From: Ulva prolifera
Lineage: Eukaryota > Chlorophyta > Ulvophyceae > Ulvales > Ulvaceae
NCBI GenBank assembly: GCA_023078555.1
Contig: CM041197.1
Location: 8,154,842 to 8,218,841 of the forward strand
DNA length: 64,000 nucleotides
Reading direction: 5' to 3'
In this document: in pieces, positions 24,718 through 35,000 of the stretch
Numbering within the stretch: the stretch's first letter is position 1
Layout of the letters: the number at the start of each line of letters is the position of its first letter
Notes under the pieces: generated by a model
The model's database searches: none
The model's input: the letters and a program-made list of their open reading frames with translations, nothing else
Told to the model about the DNA's origin: nothing
Made by a program: the position numbers and the translations under genes

Positions 24718-25478
24718 TGCTCGCTCGGCCTCGTGTCTCACATTGCCCACACATTCACACGTCAGTACCCGCAGCACACAGCCAGTTCGACGCTTCCTCG
24801 CTCGTAAACAAAACAGGTGCGCCTGACAACGCTGTGAAGCAGATAGCCATGGTTGTTGCTGTGAAACTTTCCTAGTTGAAGTGCGCAATAGCGTGGCATA
24901 ACTGCTGCATCACTGCTGCACTGTTATGGCGCGAGCATGTGATGCTCTCGGTGCTGTCTCGGCTTGAAAAGTGGGAGTAGTTGCTCGTTAGGCATGCACT
25001 GACAATTCAGTACACCCGGACGGCTTCCAACACCATATTTAGTAGATTCCCCTTCGCCAATCGCATGCAGCGTGTGCTGATGGCGCTGCGCGCTGTCCTT
25101 TCAGCCTACACATGTTGATCAATTGACACATGTTGTTATCGTTCGACATGCACCGACCGGCACACGACGATACAGAGCATCGAGCTACGAGTTCCATATG
25201 GAGCTGCTAGGACTGTGCCTGTGGCTTACATGATGCCGGTTTACAAAATTCTCCAGGCACGGTTGTGCGGTCTCGGCGCGTTCCGCTGGACATTTCCATG
25301 CGCCACGAGGCAGCCACTCAACGCATGTGCACACATCGCTGAATGGCACACTGTCGTCGCATCCACGGGCGTAGACTGCATACATTCTACCAGGCTCTTG
25401 GAGCGGATGGCCGGCGTTTGTTTGTGGTGTGTGCATGTGGTCAGATCTGACGGAACCGCGCATGTGTCGCAGGTAACC

Positions 25479-25594
25479 ATGCGATTCGCCGGCAAGGAAA
25501 TGACCAGGGATGAGGCTATCCTCACCAGCGAGGGAACACTCATGTGCATGTCCGCTGCAGCTCTGTTCGCTAAGCCAGCTTGGGCACAGGTGAG

Positions 25595-25625
<31 letters not shown>

Positions 25626-26687
25626 CCCAATGCAGTCAACAACCTTGACACTTTCCAACACAGCCCCAGCTGTCCTCAGGCATGCCTCGGCACGAATAGA
25701 GTTGAATGAAGTTCCAGCGTTGTGATGATTCCACCAGCGGCTGCCCTTGCATCGCTCGGCACATTCCTTACTTTCAGAACAAACCTCTCTCTCTCGACCC
25801 GGAAAAGTGGTCCTTGCAGAGTGTGCTCCACAGAGCTCTGCTGTTCAGGACAAGCTCCTCAAGGGAGGCCTCGGGGGTGCCACCCGCAGCGACCCCATGG
25901 CACGCCTCGCCGGCATTGCCCTCGGCGCGCAAGGCGCACACGTGCTGCTAGCGGGCCGCTCCGACCGGGTGACCCAGCGCCGCTCCGCCAAGATCACCGC
26001 CGCCTCCTCCGCGGTCGTGTCCGGATGCGCTCTCACGGCGCTCGGACGTGCGCATCTTTGCATCCCCCTGCACATCGCCCTGCTTGCTGTGGATGAACCT
26101 GCTGTGGAGGTTGCAGTGCATGCCATCGACCTGCTGTGGAGGTTGCAGTGCATGCCATCGACCTGCTGTGGAGGTTGCAGTGCATGCCATCGACCTGCTG
26201 TGGAGGTTGCAGTGCATGCCATCGACCTGCTGTGGAGGTTGCAGTGCATGCCATCGACCTGCTGTGGAGGTGGCAGTGCATGCCATCGACCTGCTGTGGA
26301 GGTGGCAGTGCATGCCATCGACCTGCTGTGGAGACTGCAATGGAAGTGGACGGCATCATGTTATAGTTTACCAGTTCCATGGGCGCGTGTGTGAATTGAC
26401 AGCAGTCCCATGTGCACCCACTCACATGTATCACCATCGGACGGTGAACGACACCAAGGCAGCCTGCATACCTGGTACACTGCACATCAGCAGCCTGATT
26501 GATCGTTGACCGTTTGATCGGGCCTTCATCATGTGTGGCCTTAATCGTTGTTGGCTGACATGACTGTTGCGTTGCAGGCACCAGCGACTCTGCAAACAAG
26601 AACAAGCTCATCAGCGTGGCCGTCCTCGGCGCCCTCAACGCTGCCCTCACTGCTCGCATGGCTTACCGTGAGGATAAGCTGCTGTAA
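25479..26687 (+). CDS. M3: four-helix membrane protein, tandem family
   Basis: Three exons, 25479-25589, 25849-26047 and 26578-26687 (phases 0 and 1), encode 139 residues. Exons 1 and 3 are exactly as long as those of M4 (111 and 110 nt). Predicted helices: one in exon 1 after 'EMTRDEAILTSEG', two in exon 2 (ARLAGIALGAQGAHVLLAG and KITAASSAVVSGCALTALG, joined by a basic loop RVTQRRS), and one in exon 3 (NKNKLISVAVLGALNAALTA). The charged C-terminus ends in a short Lys/Leu tail. Intron 1 begins GTGAG and runs straight into a 28-base C tract. Intron 2 holds a 32-bp minisatellite. TGTAA at about 26949 may mark polyadenylation. Alternating hydrophobic helices and conserved charged loops suggest a small organelle or plasma-membrane protein. 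No known family recognised. Confidence 0.8.
25595..25622. repeat. 28-base C tract at the M3 intron 1 donor
   Basis: Uninterrupted C run starting directly after GTGAG, then T and five more C. It lies entirely in the intron but abuts the 5' splice site, so its length should vary and could affect splicing or sequencing accuracy. Confidence 0.9.
26099..26340. repeat. 32-bp minisatellite in M3 intron 2
   Basis: Seven full copies and one partial copy of a 32-mer starting ctgctgtggaggttgcagtg. Copies differ mainly at the 'gttgcag/gtggcag' position. Because 32 is not a multiple of 3, all three frames stay open and give false repeat proteins on both strands. The unit contains a TGCATGCCAT word. Confidence 0.95.
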
Positions 26688-27269
26688 GCTGGTGTAGTTT
26701 TACACCGTAGGGGCAATGCGCAGTGGCGAGCTCGCTTGAGCAAACGAACACCGCTCTGCAACGTTGGATCCATGTGAGGGGCATTTTGCCATGTCAGTGG
26801 TGACTTGTGTATGTGACGGTGAATGCTGCTGTACATTGATGTTAGAGTGAACGCCACGGCACTTTGGGCTGTACACAGCTGAGTGGTACTCTTGCCCCAG
26901 CCATTTCCAGACATGCTGTGCAGTGGCCATAGACCACATGCACACATCGTGTAATAAAAGAGCCGTGAAAATCATGGAGCAATGCGCTATTCTAGTGCCA
27001 ATTTTGCAATTTGCGCTGGGTGTGACCAAACCCTTTTACACCAGCATCTCTGGTGTGCCTTGCAGAATGGGCCTGTACACACCATTGACAACAACAACAG
27101 GACATTGAAAAGTAACTGTTGAATCAGAAGGCGGCTGCCTCACTGGAAATTATAGCAGACACATGTGGTCATCTGGTGGGCTATGCTTCTCCAATTGCTA
27201 AAACCCATTCCATCATCTCATGTACTATATCTTTTCTTACCAAAAGGTCTGGATTGAAAATTATTTTGC
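26688..27269. other. Convergent 3' intergenic region
   Basis: Lies between the M3 stop (+) and the stop of the small coiled-coil gene (-). It probably holds both 3' UTRs. No other feature seen. Confidence 0.4.
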
Positions 27270-27658
27270 TTACCCAAAGCATTTGAAATAACGCTGAAAG
27301 AACGTTTTATTTTGCTCCTTTTTCAACGCACTTTGTAGCTCTTTGACTTGCTCTTCTAGTGCTTTTATTCGCGCCTGCTCCGGATTTTCTGCTTGTGTAC
27401 CTGTGCCGGCAACATCTTGTGTGCCCGCATTTTTTCGAAACACAACTTTGAACTTGAGCAATGCTGTGCCACATCAAGCAGGGCTGCAGATTCCACTGCA
27501 CAACATTGACCACTGCAGCCGAACCGTGCCACACAAGCTGAGTAGTACGTGCACGTACGACGTGGCATGTCACCCGCGAAATATCGTCGAGGCGTTGGTG
27601 ATTGGGATTGACAGCTGTGCAGGTTGATGTCCGCACAAGATGCTCCATCGCTACTCAT
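27270..27658 (-). CDS. Small coiled-coil protein
   Basis: Two exons, 27658-27574 and 27463-27270, join in phase 1 (donor GTGACA, acceptor GGCACAG) to give 92 residues. The N-terminal 28 residues are Ser/Cys-rich (MSSDGASCADINLHSC). Exon 2 starts hydrophobic and basic (LLKFKVVFRKN), then forms a clear charged amphipathic helix (QARIKALEEQVKELQSALKK) typical of a short coiled coil, and ends FFQRYFKCFG. No family recognised. The C-terminal aromatic/Cys ending could be a membrane-association or prenyl-like tail, but no CaaX box is present. The phase-matched splice and strong heptad pattern are the support. It is convergent with M3. Confidence 0.5.
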
Positions 27659-28240
27659 GCAGAATACATATATTCACCAACACGGTAGCAATTGACACGG
27701 CTACATACATGGATGCATACTGCGGTCGATTTGTCAAGATTTTGGGACCCCGCTACTATCACTGATCCTCTCGGTTCGAACAGTATTATCGCAGGTGTGC
27801 TGAGCCTCCCGCCCGATGAGCTCCAAGAGACACACCCATGTGGACCTGCATTATTTGATTTCCCAAATTCGAGCAGATATTGGTGCCTTGCAAGGTGAAT
27901 AGCTCGCTTGTATCCGGCGTAGCAAGTGCTGGCCCGATCCCTGCGCTCCTGACGTGGACCAATGTGTCACTGAGATGCGTGTGCCATATGAGCCGGTAGC
28001 ATGTGCACCACCCTCATTGTCTGATGAACCTGTACACATCGTCAACGTTCATGTTGATGCCGATCCGCAACGCGACCTTTGGTCACGGGCTCACCGCTGG
28101 TGGGTCAACCGGTCGACACTGCGAAGCGCTGCGACCGTTACAGCGCACCTTCCACGACTGCTCGGGATATGCCTCACGGCATGAATGTTCCTGCTCGAAT
28201 CATCAAATTCATCTGTGTTAGTTGCAAGCCTGTCGAGGCG

Positions 28241-28527
28241 TTATCGCGGCTGATCTTTCTTATCCATTGCACGGATCCGATCCTTGCACTGCTGGTCATG
28301 CGATTGCCAATTCAACCTGGCCCCCGCTTTCACTTCCTCGATCATTTCGGCCCGCCACATGCACGTTTGCAGCATGTCGGATGCAGTCGCATCACTACGC
28401 CAGGTCATCAGCGCCCCGGCCCAGCTGCCGGGCCCGTAGATGTCAGAATGCAGAGGATCACTGGCACTGCGTTTCACCTGGCCATGCCGTTCACTGCCTT
28501 CTGAGCAAGCTCACAGATCTCCAGCAT
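28241..28527 (-). CDS. Small two-exon protein, unknown
   Basis: Proposed exons 28527-28478 and 28424-28241 with a 53-base intron (donor GTGAAA, acceptor CCGGCAG, phase 2) give 77 residues. The whole product is helix-rich: 'MLEICELAQKAVNGMA' then 'WAGALMTWRSDATASDML' and a strongly charged end (EMIEEVKAGARLNWQ..CKDRIRAMDKK). The intron is short for this window, and the ATG may be internal to a longer gene. It starts about 160 bases from the divergent M4 ATG, so a shared promoter is possible. No family recognised. Confidence 0.35.
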
Positions 28528-28687
28528 GGCCTAGCATGCGCTCTCACTGTACCTCTATTCTCATAATGGTCCAGAGTTGCGTCCTTCACATGGTATCAGA
28601 ACTGTGCATGTCAACTGTACTTGTGAATGCCACTCGAAGAGTATGCTCAGAGATGCAGTAAGACACATGCAGGAGAGATTTTGAAAA

Positions 28688-30225
28688 ATGAAGATTTGCG
28701 ACAAAGAGATGACCAAAGACCAGGCCATCCTCACCGCTGAGGGCTCCATCATGATGATGAAAGCTGCTTCCATGTTTGCAGCGCCGACCTGGGTCCAGGT
28801 GCTCTCAACCACCGACACTATGAGCGATTGAATGTCTTCTTTGCTTGTGTGCTGCTTGGAGAACGGAATACCTGGTGGCCTGGTGGCCTTTGGTAGACAG
28901 AGCCAGCAACGCTGCCTGTTCTGTTGTCAAGTAACTCTGAATGTACTGAGCCGTATCCTATAAAAAAACGGACATTGACAACTCCGAGTTAACGAGACCA
29001 CATATGCCGAAGGGGTAAACCACCTGGGCCCCCCCCCCCCCCAGACGACAGCACATTGTGACTGGTCTAACACAAGCTCCTTACAATGTAATTATGCATA
29101 CATACAAAGTGGATCATGACTAGCTGCGCCCTTGTGAAGCTGGATGCCTGCGTTTCTTCTAATTGTGAAGACGCTGTGGTTGTTTCTCATGTGCAGTGCA
29201 TTTGCCCGTTGTGCGCATGCACAGAAACGGTGAAAGGGTAGTCTAGTATAATAGACGCTTGCGGTGGTGTCTGCGATCATGCCCGGCCTCTGTTCTGTGT
29301 AATTACATACACAGTGACGCATTCTATAGCCTTGACACTGTGGCACAGCTGACAGTCGCTTCATCAGCACGAAGTCTGGCATCAGGAAACCCATCAGTCC
29401 AGCAGATGCCCGCATCCTCGTGACACACCACCGCACCCCCTCGACTGTTCTGTTGTGTACAGGACAAGGCTCTGAAGGCCGGGACGGGCCGCAGCAACCT
29501 CATGGTGCGCTACGGCGGTGCCAGCCTCGGCGCCGTGGGCATGCATGTCGTCGCCGCCGGCTACTGCGACGACGTCAAGGTGCAGCGCCGCGCCGCGAAG
29601 ATCGTGGCGGGGCACAGCGCGCTCGTCGCAGGCATGGCCGCCGCCCACCTCTCAGGTGCACCACCTCCCCCGCCTGCTGCTTCTGCCTCGGCCGGCGGCC
29701 ATTACACACGCAGCCACCAAACGCACACATGCATGCACGGACGTACCGTGGGTCCATCTTGAAAAAAACCAAAAAACACAGTCCGGTGTTTCAAAAACGT
29801 TGTTGGAGCTGTTTTTTTTAATTGTCTGAATGTCAACACCCAATCAGCAAAGCTTCTGCCAGGGCGTACTGGCGGCTGGGCCTAATCATCATGCTGCATG
29901 TGGAGTTAACGCCGTGAGGCCGACGATGACATGAACATGTGCGGGGGGTTGCTTGCTAGCTCGACCCGCCGTCGCACTTGTTGTGGGGCTTCGTCAGAGG
30001 ATGAAGGAGTCGTCCGTGTGGAAGCGGCCCTGCAATTTTGAATGTGTGATTTCTGAATAAATAATCATGATAATGCGTCCCGCTAGGCAGGCAGGCATCG
30101 AGTGATGGCGTGCAGGTGTGGAGACGGAGCAGGTGATCGACAAGAACAAGCTCATCGCCGTCGTTGCCCTGAGCGCCGCCAACTCGGCCCTCATGGCTTG
30201 GCGCGGCTTCAAGAAGGACGACTGA
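28688..30225 (+). CDS. M4: four-helix membrane protein, tandem family
   Basis: Three exons, 28688-28798, 29463-29655 and 30116-30225 (donors GTGCTC and GTGCAC, acceptors TGTACAG and GTGCAG; phases 0 and 1), encode 137 residues. It is the clearest paralogue of M3. Exon 1 reads 'EMTKDQAILTAEG' plus a Met/Ala-rich helix ending 'WVQ' at the junction. Exon 2 has two helices (VRYGGASLGAVGMHVVAAGY and KIVAGHSALVAGMAAAHL) separated by 'DDVKVQRRAA'. Exon 3 has 'DKNKLIAVVALSAANSALMA' and ends RGFKKDD. A splice acceptor 15 bases before the ATG suggests a 5' UTR intron, as in M1 and M3. Intron 1 contains an inverted R1 repeat. Function unknown; a small integral membrane protein is inferred. Confidence 0.8.
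28943..29049 (-). repeat. Interspersed repeat R1, copy 4, inside M4 intron 1
   Basis: Inverted copy. It shows the reverse complements of gatacggctcag, gttgtcaatgtcc, cgttaactcggag and aggtggtttacccc. The G-rich leader is expanded to a 14-base C run (29029-29042) as read on the plus strand. Insertion into an intron suggests recent mobility or tolerance. Confidence 0.85.
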
Positions 30226-30968
30226 GCCTGTTGCCGCCGGCGTGCCGTGGCCGCATGCATGCTAGCGGCATGCTCCGCCGGCGCGGCTGTCTTCGGCGGT
30301 GCCGCCGACTCCGGTGCATGCATGTGTACTCTGCCGATGCGCGTGTGGACACCTGGGTCTTGGTCTCTCTCAAGCGCTCAGGTCTGGGGACTATGATGCG
30401 CAGGGGAGAGGCACGGAGCATAAAATGTACAACTCGGCTTTTTGAGGCGAGGTGGGAACAAAAAGATGTTGATTTTCGAGGTTGATGAGCATTGCCGGGA
30501 GTGCTCGGAACCAGGACGAGGCGGGAGCGGTTGTATCGGTCCTGTGGCATCGGTCCTGTTGTGAGTGATTCGAGACGGCAATGTGTATGTGTGATGCTAG
30601 GTGGCTGCAGGTGGCGCTGCCACCACTGCGGCCTTGTCGCGTGTTTACTGATTGACCTGTATGGGCCGCCAGGCACCATGTACTGCCCTTTTCCGCGGGC
30701 GGCAGCAGAGGCTTCGTAGCGGAGCGTGCGCTGCAGATGCTGTTTTCCAACGTGCCGCAGATTGCACTGGAGCTGTAAATGAGCATGCATGCATCTCCAC
30801 CGGTGAGTGTTGGGACACCACTGCCCTGTGAGTGTGTTGCGCCTGTGGAGGCCCATGTGACCCCTGGATACGGATCAGGCCGCAAGATTTACAAGCCCCC
30901 ACCTTCTCCACCCACTCGATGCCAGTCTTTCCGGTGATTGTCATTACAGAGAAGCTAGCTGAAACGCA
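30226..30968. other. Spacer after M4
   Basis: Contains the M4 3' UTR and TGTAA at about 30775. A short plus frame near 30850-30920 reads a Pro-rich peptide (RKIYKPPPSPP) resembling algal cell-wall protein sequence. It stops at once and could not be joined in phase to the next frame. Confidence 0.35.
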
Positions 30969-31469
30969 ATGCCACAATGCTACACATATCATCACTACAC
31001 TCTGCCGCACGAAGATTCCTACCTGTACAATGCCACCTTCTCTGACCGTCCGGCTCTCCCTGCCGGTTGCATGTGGACCACCTCACAGCGCCTGTGCTGT
31101 GACACCAAAGCACAGCACAGCACAGCACAGCATGCTCGCAGCCGGTGCCGACGGCATCCCGTCAGAATGCCTCACACACCGAAGCGCAACCCCTGGAACA
31201 TCGCTGAACGTCCATGCACTGAGACACACGTAATTACTGTGCGTAGCCTCGCCTCCGTTATCTTTGAAACACACGTAATTACTGTACAGCTGCGCTGCCC
31301 ATGTCATGGCAGAGTCCCAAGCGCCAGGCGCGGCGCTCTGCTGCCCGCATCAGCCGTGGCTGCAATTCTCTGCATCATCAGTTGGAAAGTTGTGAAAAGG
31401 TACCCGCGGCGACTCACGCCGGCGCGATGTGCACAAGCGGCCGTTCGACGAGCCACCGGAGAGTTGTAA
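30969..31469 (+). CDS. Possible single-pass membrane protein (weak)
   Basis: A 166-codon frame. The first part is Tyr/Cys/His-rich with an N-glycosylation-type site (YLYNATFSDRPALPAGCMW), the middle is Arg-rich, and near the end lies a good membrane segment (LLPASAVAAILCIISW) followed by basic residues (KVVKRYPRR). The middle contains a CAGCA microsatellite (31110-31130) and a duplicated 'acacacgtaattactgt' (about 31225 and 31270), so part may be intronic. No paralogue or domain. It is convergent with RLK-A. Confidence 0.3.
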   Translation: MPQCYTYHHYTLPHEDSYLYNATFSDRPALPAGCMWTTSQRLCCDTKAQHSTAQHARSRCRRHPVRMPHTPKRNPWNIAERPCTETHVITVRSLASVIFETHVITVQLRCPCHGRVPSARRGALLPASAVAAILCIISWKVVKRYPRRLTPARCAQAAVRRATGEL

Positions 31470-32086
31470 AGCGAGGGGATTGCATGCCCCAGAAATCGGG
31501 ATATCACGAATTATTCTGCGCCAGCACAGCGCAGCGCACTATCTCAGAGGAGCCACAATGCGGCTGATCAGACTCTCGAGAAAGGTGTCTGCTGTGTTCA
31601 GCCCTGCACTTCCCCTGCCCCACCCCCCGCGTTTCGTGCTCCCCAACTTTCCCAGCCATAGTCGCTTCATGTGCATGCCGCGCTGGGCGCCGATGGCGAT
31701 ATGCGACGCAGCTGCGGGTATGTACATTGCAAAGGCGCGGGATGCGAAGTAGCTGCCGGCAGAGCCACGCGAGGCGCTCGCAGCACGTAGCCCCACATCC
31801 GATCCTCAGCCAGTGAAATGCGCCAGCGCAATTCAGAAGTGATGAGGCATCTGCATGTCTGGGGTGGAGGCGGGCTTCCTGCCGGCCACGATGGCTCGAC
31901 GTGGCCTTCCTTCCGCACAACGTAGAAGCAGGAGCCGGCGGGGTCGATGGCAGTGGCGAGAGGCGGCGCTCGCATATGCATGGTCATGCATGAGCTATCA
32001 CAACCCAGTGGCGCACAGTTCTCCAACGCACGGGGGCTGCAGGCGAGCGCTTGGCCGTGTGTTGCCTACGCTGCTGGGGGCTGCCG
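31470..32086. other. 3' region between the candidate and RLK-A
   Basis: No supported gene. The right part is probably the RLK-A 3' UTR. Confidence 0.4.
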
Positions 32087-35000
32087 TCACCGGGCGGCGG
32101 AGTCGCTGCGCGGGCGTCCGTGCTTGGCGTCGCCCGTCGTGCGCTGGCACTCAAGTTGGAACTGCGCGATGGTCATGCGCTGTGAGGGGGTGCGGCGCAG
32201 CAGGCTCAGCACGGGTGTCTTGAGGTGGGCGAGGCGGTGCCGCAGCGCGCGCGCTGCGCGGCGGTCACCCTCCCACGCCATGCGCCGCTTGCCGAGAATG
32301 CGCTCCGCCACCTGCGCGCATCACGAGCGTGCTGGGTTCCTGAGTGGGCTGCGTCTTACTGTTCAGGGCGATGCACATCTGGACGGTGGCCAACGCGGCA
32401 TGGCAGGGGCGAGACGGCGCGGCAGTCGAGGTTCCGAGGACGTGTGACGAGGTGCTCAGTCGCGTGCGCTGCGCTGAGGCTGGATGTGTTCAGCTCATCT
32501 TGGTCCCGGTGACACATGCATGTATGCACTGCAGGCAAAGACCTCTCATACATCGGTGCAGCATGCACGCTGTGCGTGCTGCGGGCCACGGCGCACTTTG
32601 GTGGGGCCCTCCAGCATCGACGGCATCGCGGCGGCACCCCCGAGCACCTGCAGGGCCACGAGCCCGAGTGCCCAGGTGTCGACAGCCGGGGCGACGATCA
32701 TGCTGCGCGCGCCGGCCTGCTGCGCGCGGAGGGCCTCCGGCGGCGCGTACGGCAGCGTGGCCCGCGGGGGCACCACGTCGTCCACCCGCGCGACGTGGCC
32801 GAACCCTATCAGCGCCCACCGCCGCTCCAGCGGCATCCAGATGATGTTCCCCGTGCGGATGTCACGGTGCACGTACCCCGCAGCGTGCAGAGCGTGCAGC
32901 GCCGCCGCGATCTGGCTCAGCACCTGCACGGATCCCAGCACGGGTCACAGCACGCAGCACGTCGCAGCGCGCGGCGAAGCGGGCCGATGCGATCGCGCCG
33001 GAACGCCGGGGCCGGCTGTAGCCACGGCGCACCTTGGCCGCACGTGCCGCCGGCACGCCGTCGCGGAACCCCTCCAGCCACGTTTCGAGCGGCTCCCCCT
33101 TCTCCGTCACGATGCATGGCGGCATTAACACGCCGCAGCGGTCGACACAGTGCGCCTGCTGCCCGTGTTGCCACGCATCGTCGGAGTTGGAGACGATCGC
33201 GCGGAGGCCCGGCAGGAAGCGGCGTAGGGGGTTTGCAAGGTCGGCGTAGATGGCGCGGTCGGCGTTGAAGGCCGCCGTGATGAGGTAGAACTTGGCGACA
33301 TAGGGCAGCCCCGTGTAGCGGTCGTCAGCCATCTGGATGATGGACTCCCCTGCACACGCGCTCTGTCTGCTCTCCTGCTAGGTTAGCTCCCACGCTTTCA
33401 TCGTTTGGGGTGCTCCTTGCAGCCACTTTGTGCTTGGGTATGCACCACGGCTGCTCAAATGCATGCGCCGTGCTGTGCATGCTGTGCAGCTCGCGATGAT
33501 CGCTTTCTACCCACAGGCAGGCAGCAGCACAGGAGTGCCCCCTGGCCGGATCCTGGCAGGGGAGAAGCGGGCACGATGGCCCGAAGCAGCCATACACGAA
33601 TGAAAAGCAAAGCGGACGATGGTTGGGTCACAGCGTGCGCCTTTCAGCTGGAATACCGGCTCTCCGCTGCAGAGCAGTGTCAGCATGGCGGGTCAGGGGT
33701 CCGCACCGCCCTGTGTCCGGCTGTGGGGGTGCGTCTGCAGCATCAGCCCCTCGAGGATCTCCGACGTCTCTGAGATGTCCAGCTGGTAGTGCAGGTAGTC
33801 CATGCGGGTTTGCAGCGCCGAGCCCGGCGGCGGCGGCTGCCGCCGCGGCATGCAGTCGGGCGTGCCGCCCGCGGCCCGCATCACCGACGCCCGCGCCGGC
33901 TCCGCCGCCACGATCTGCGGCGGCAGCGTCTGCGGCGCGGCCGCGACGCGGCCGGTGCGCGCCGAGCGCGGCCCGCCGTCCGCGCGCCGGGCGGGCGCAG
34001 CGCGCAGCATCGGCTCGGTCTTCGGGCCCGCGGCGCTGCGGCGGCTCGTGCGCAGCGTGTAGCGCTGCGCGCGTGCGTGCGCGCGCACCGACAGGTACTC
34101 CGGCACCGGCTTGACCTCCCCCGGCTTTGGCGCGTGATGCGCCGCGGCGGGCCGCGGCTGCGTCGGCATGTACGCCAGCGTGATGGACTGCGTGTCAGGG
34201 TCCTCCTCCTCCTCTACAATCTGGAACAGCGTGTCGCTGCTGCCGAGCCGCTGCAGCGCTTCGGAGTGGTCTGCCGCGGTCGTAGGCTCCGCGGCGGCTG
34301 CCGGAGGGGAGCCGAGCTCCTCCGAAGCCCCGGCTGCCCTCCCCGTCCGCGTGAGCAGGGATTCGTCACCCCCTCGCCCGCGCGGCCTGCGCCGCGGCGC
34401 GGCATCCCCTGTGCCGGCATCCGTCCGCGGCTCGTCGCGCTCCCGCGGGGGGAACGAGAACGACGCTGGGTCGATTGAACCCCGCCGCGACAGCTTCTCG
34501 GCGGTCGCGTAGGGTTCTGGCCTCAGGGTGGAGGACTGTACGGCGTTAGGGGGTGTGTGGGGCCTGCTGACGGCGCCGCCGGAGGATTGGGCCTCGAGGG
34601 TCGTCTCTTCGGCGACGACCGCCGGGGTCGCGAGGTGGCTGTGAATGAAGGGGATGCGCTTTGGGAGGCGGGCAGTGCAGGTCTCGCCGTAGGAGTCGTC
34701 TTGGAGGCCAGGGCTCTTATGGAGGAGGTTGCTCGACACAATCGGCGGCATCTGCATACATTGGGCTCTATTTGTGCACAAACATCCACATGCATACACG
34801 CTGACCTACAAGTGGCGTGAGTGTGCCCTCCATGCTTTGCGATATATGCGATACAAGCGATGCAAGCCATCTAGAGTGCGGGCCTGCAAGGTGTCATACT
34901 CCACAGCATACCTGACAGCAGTGTACATGCATGCTGTGACCATACACATGCATGCTGTGACCATCATGGGTATGCAAATGGGGGCGCACATCCCGCACGG

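Noticed and set aside
25845-26659. Long repeat proteins on both strands over 26.1-26.34 kb
   Set aside because: They come from the 32-bp minisatellite, which keeps every frame open; the region lies in M3 intron 2.
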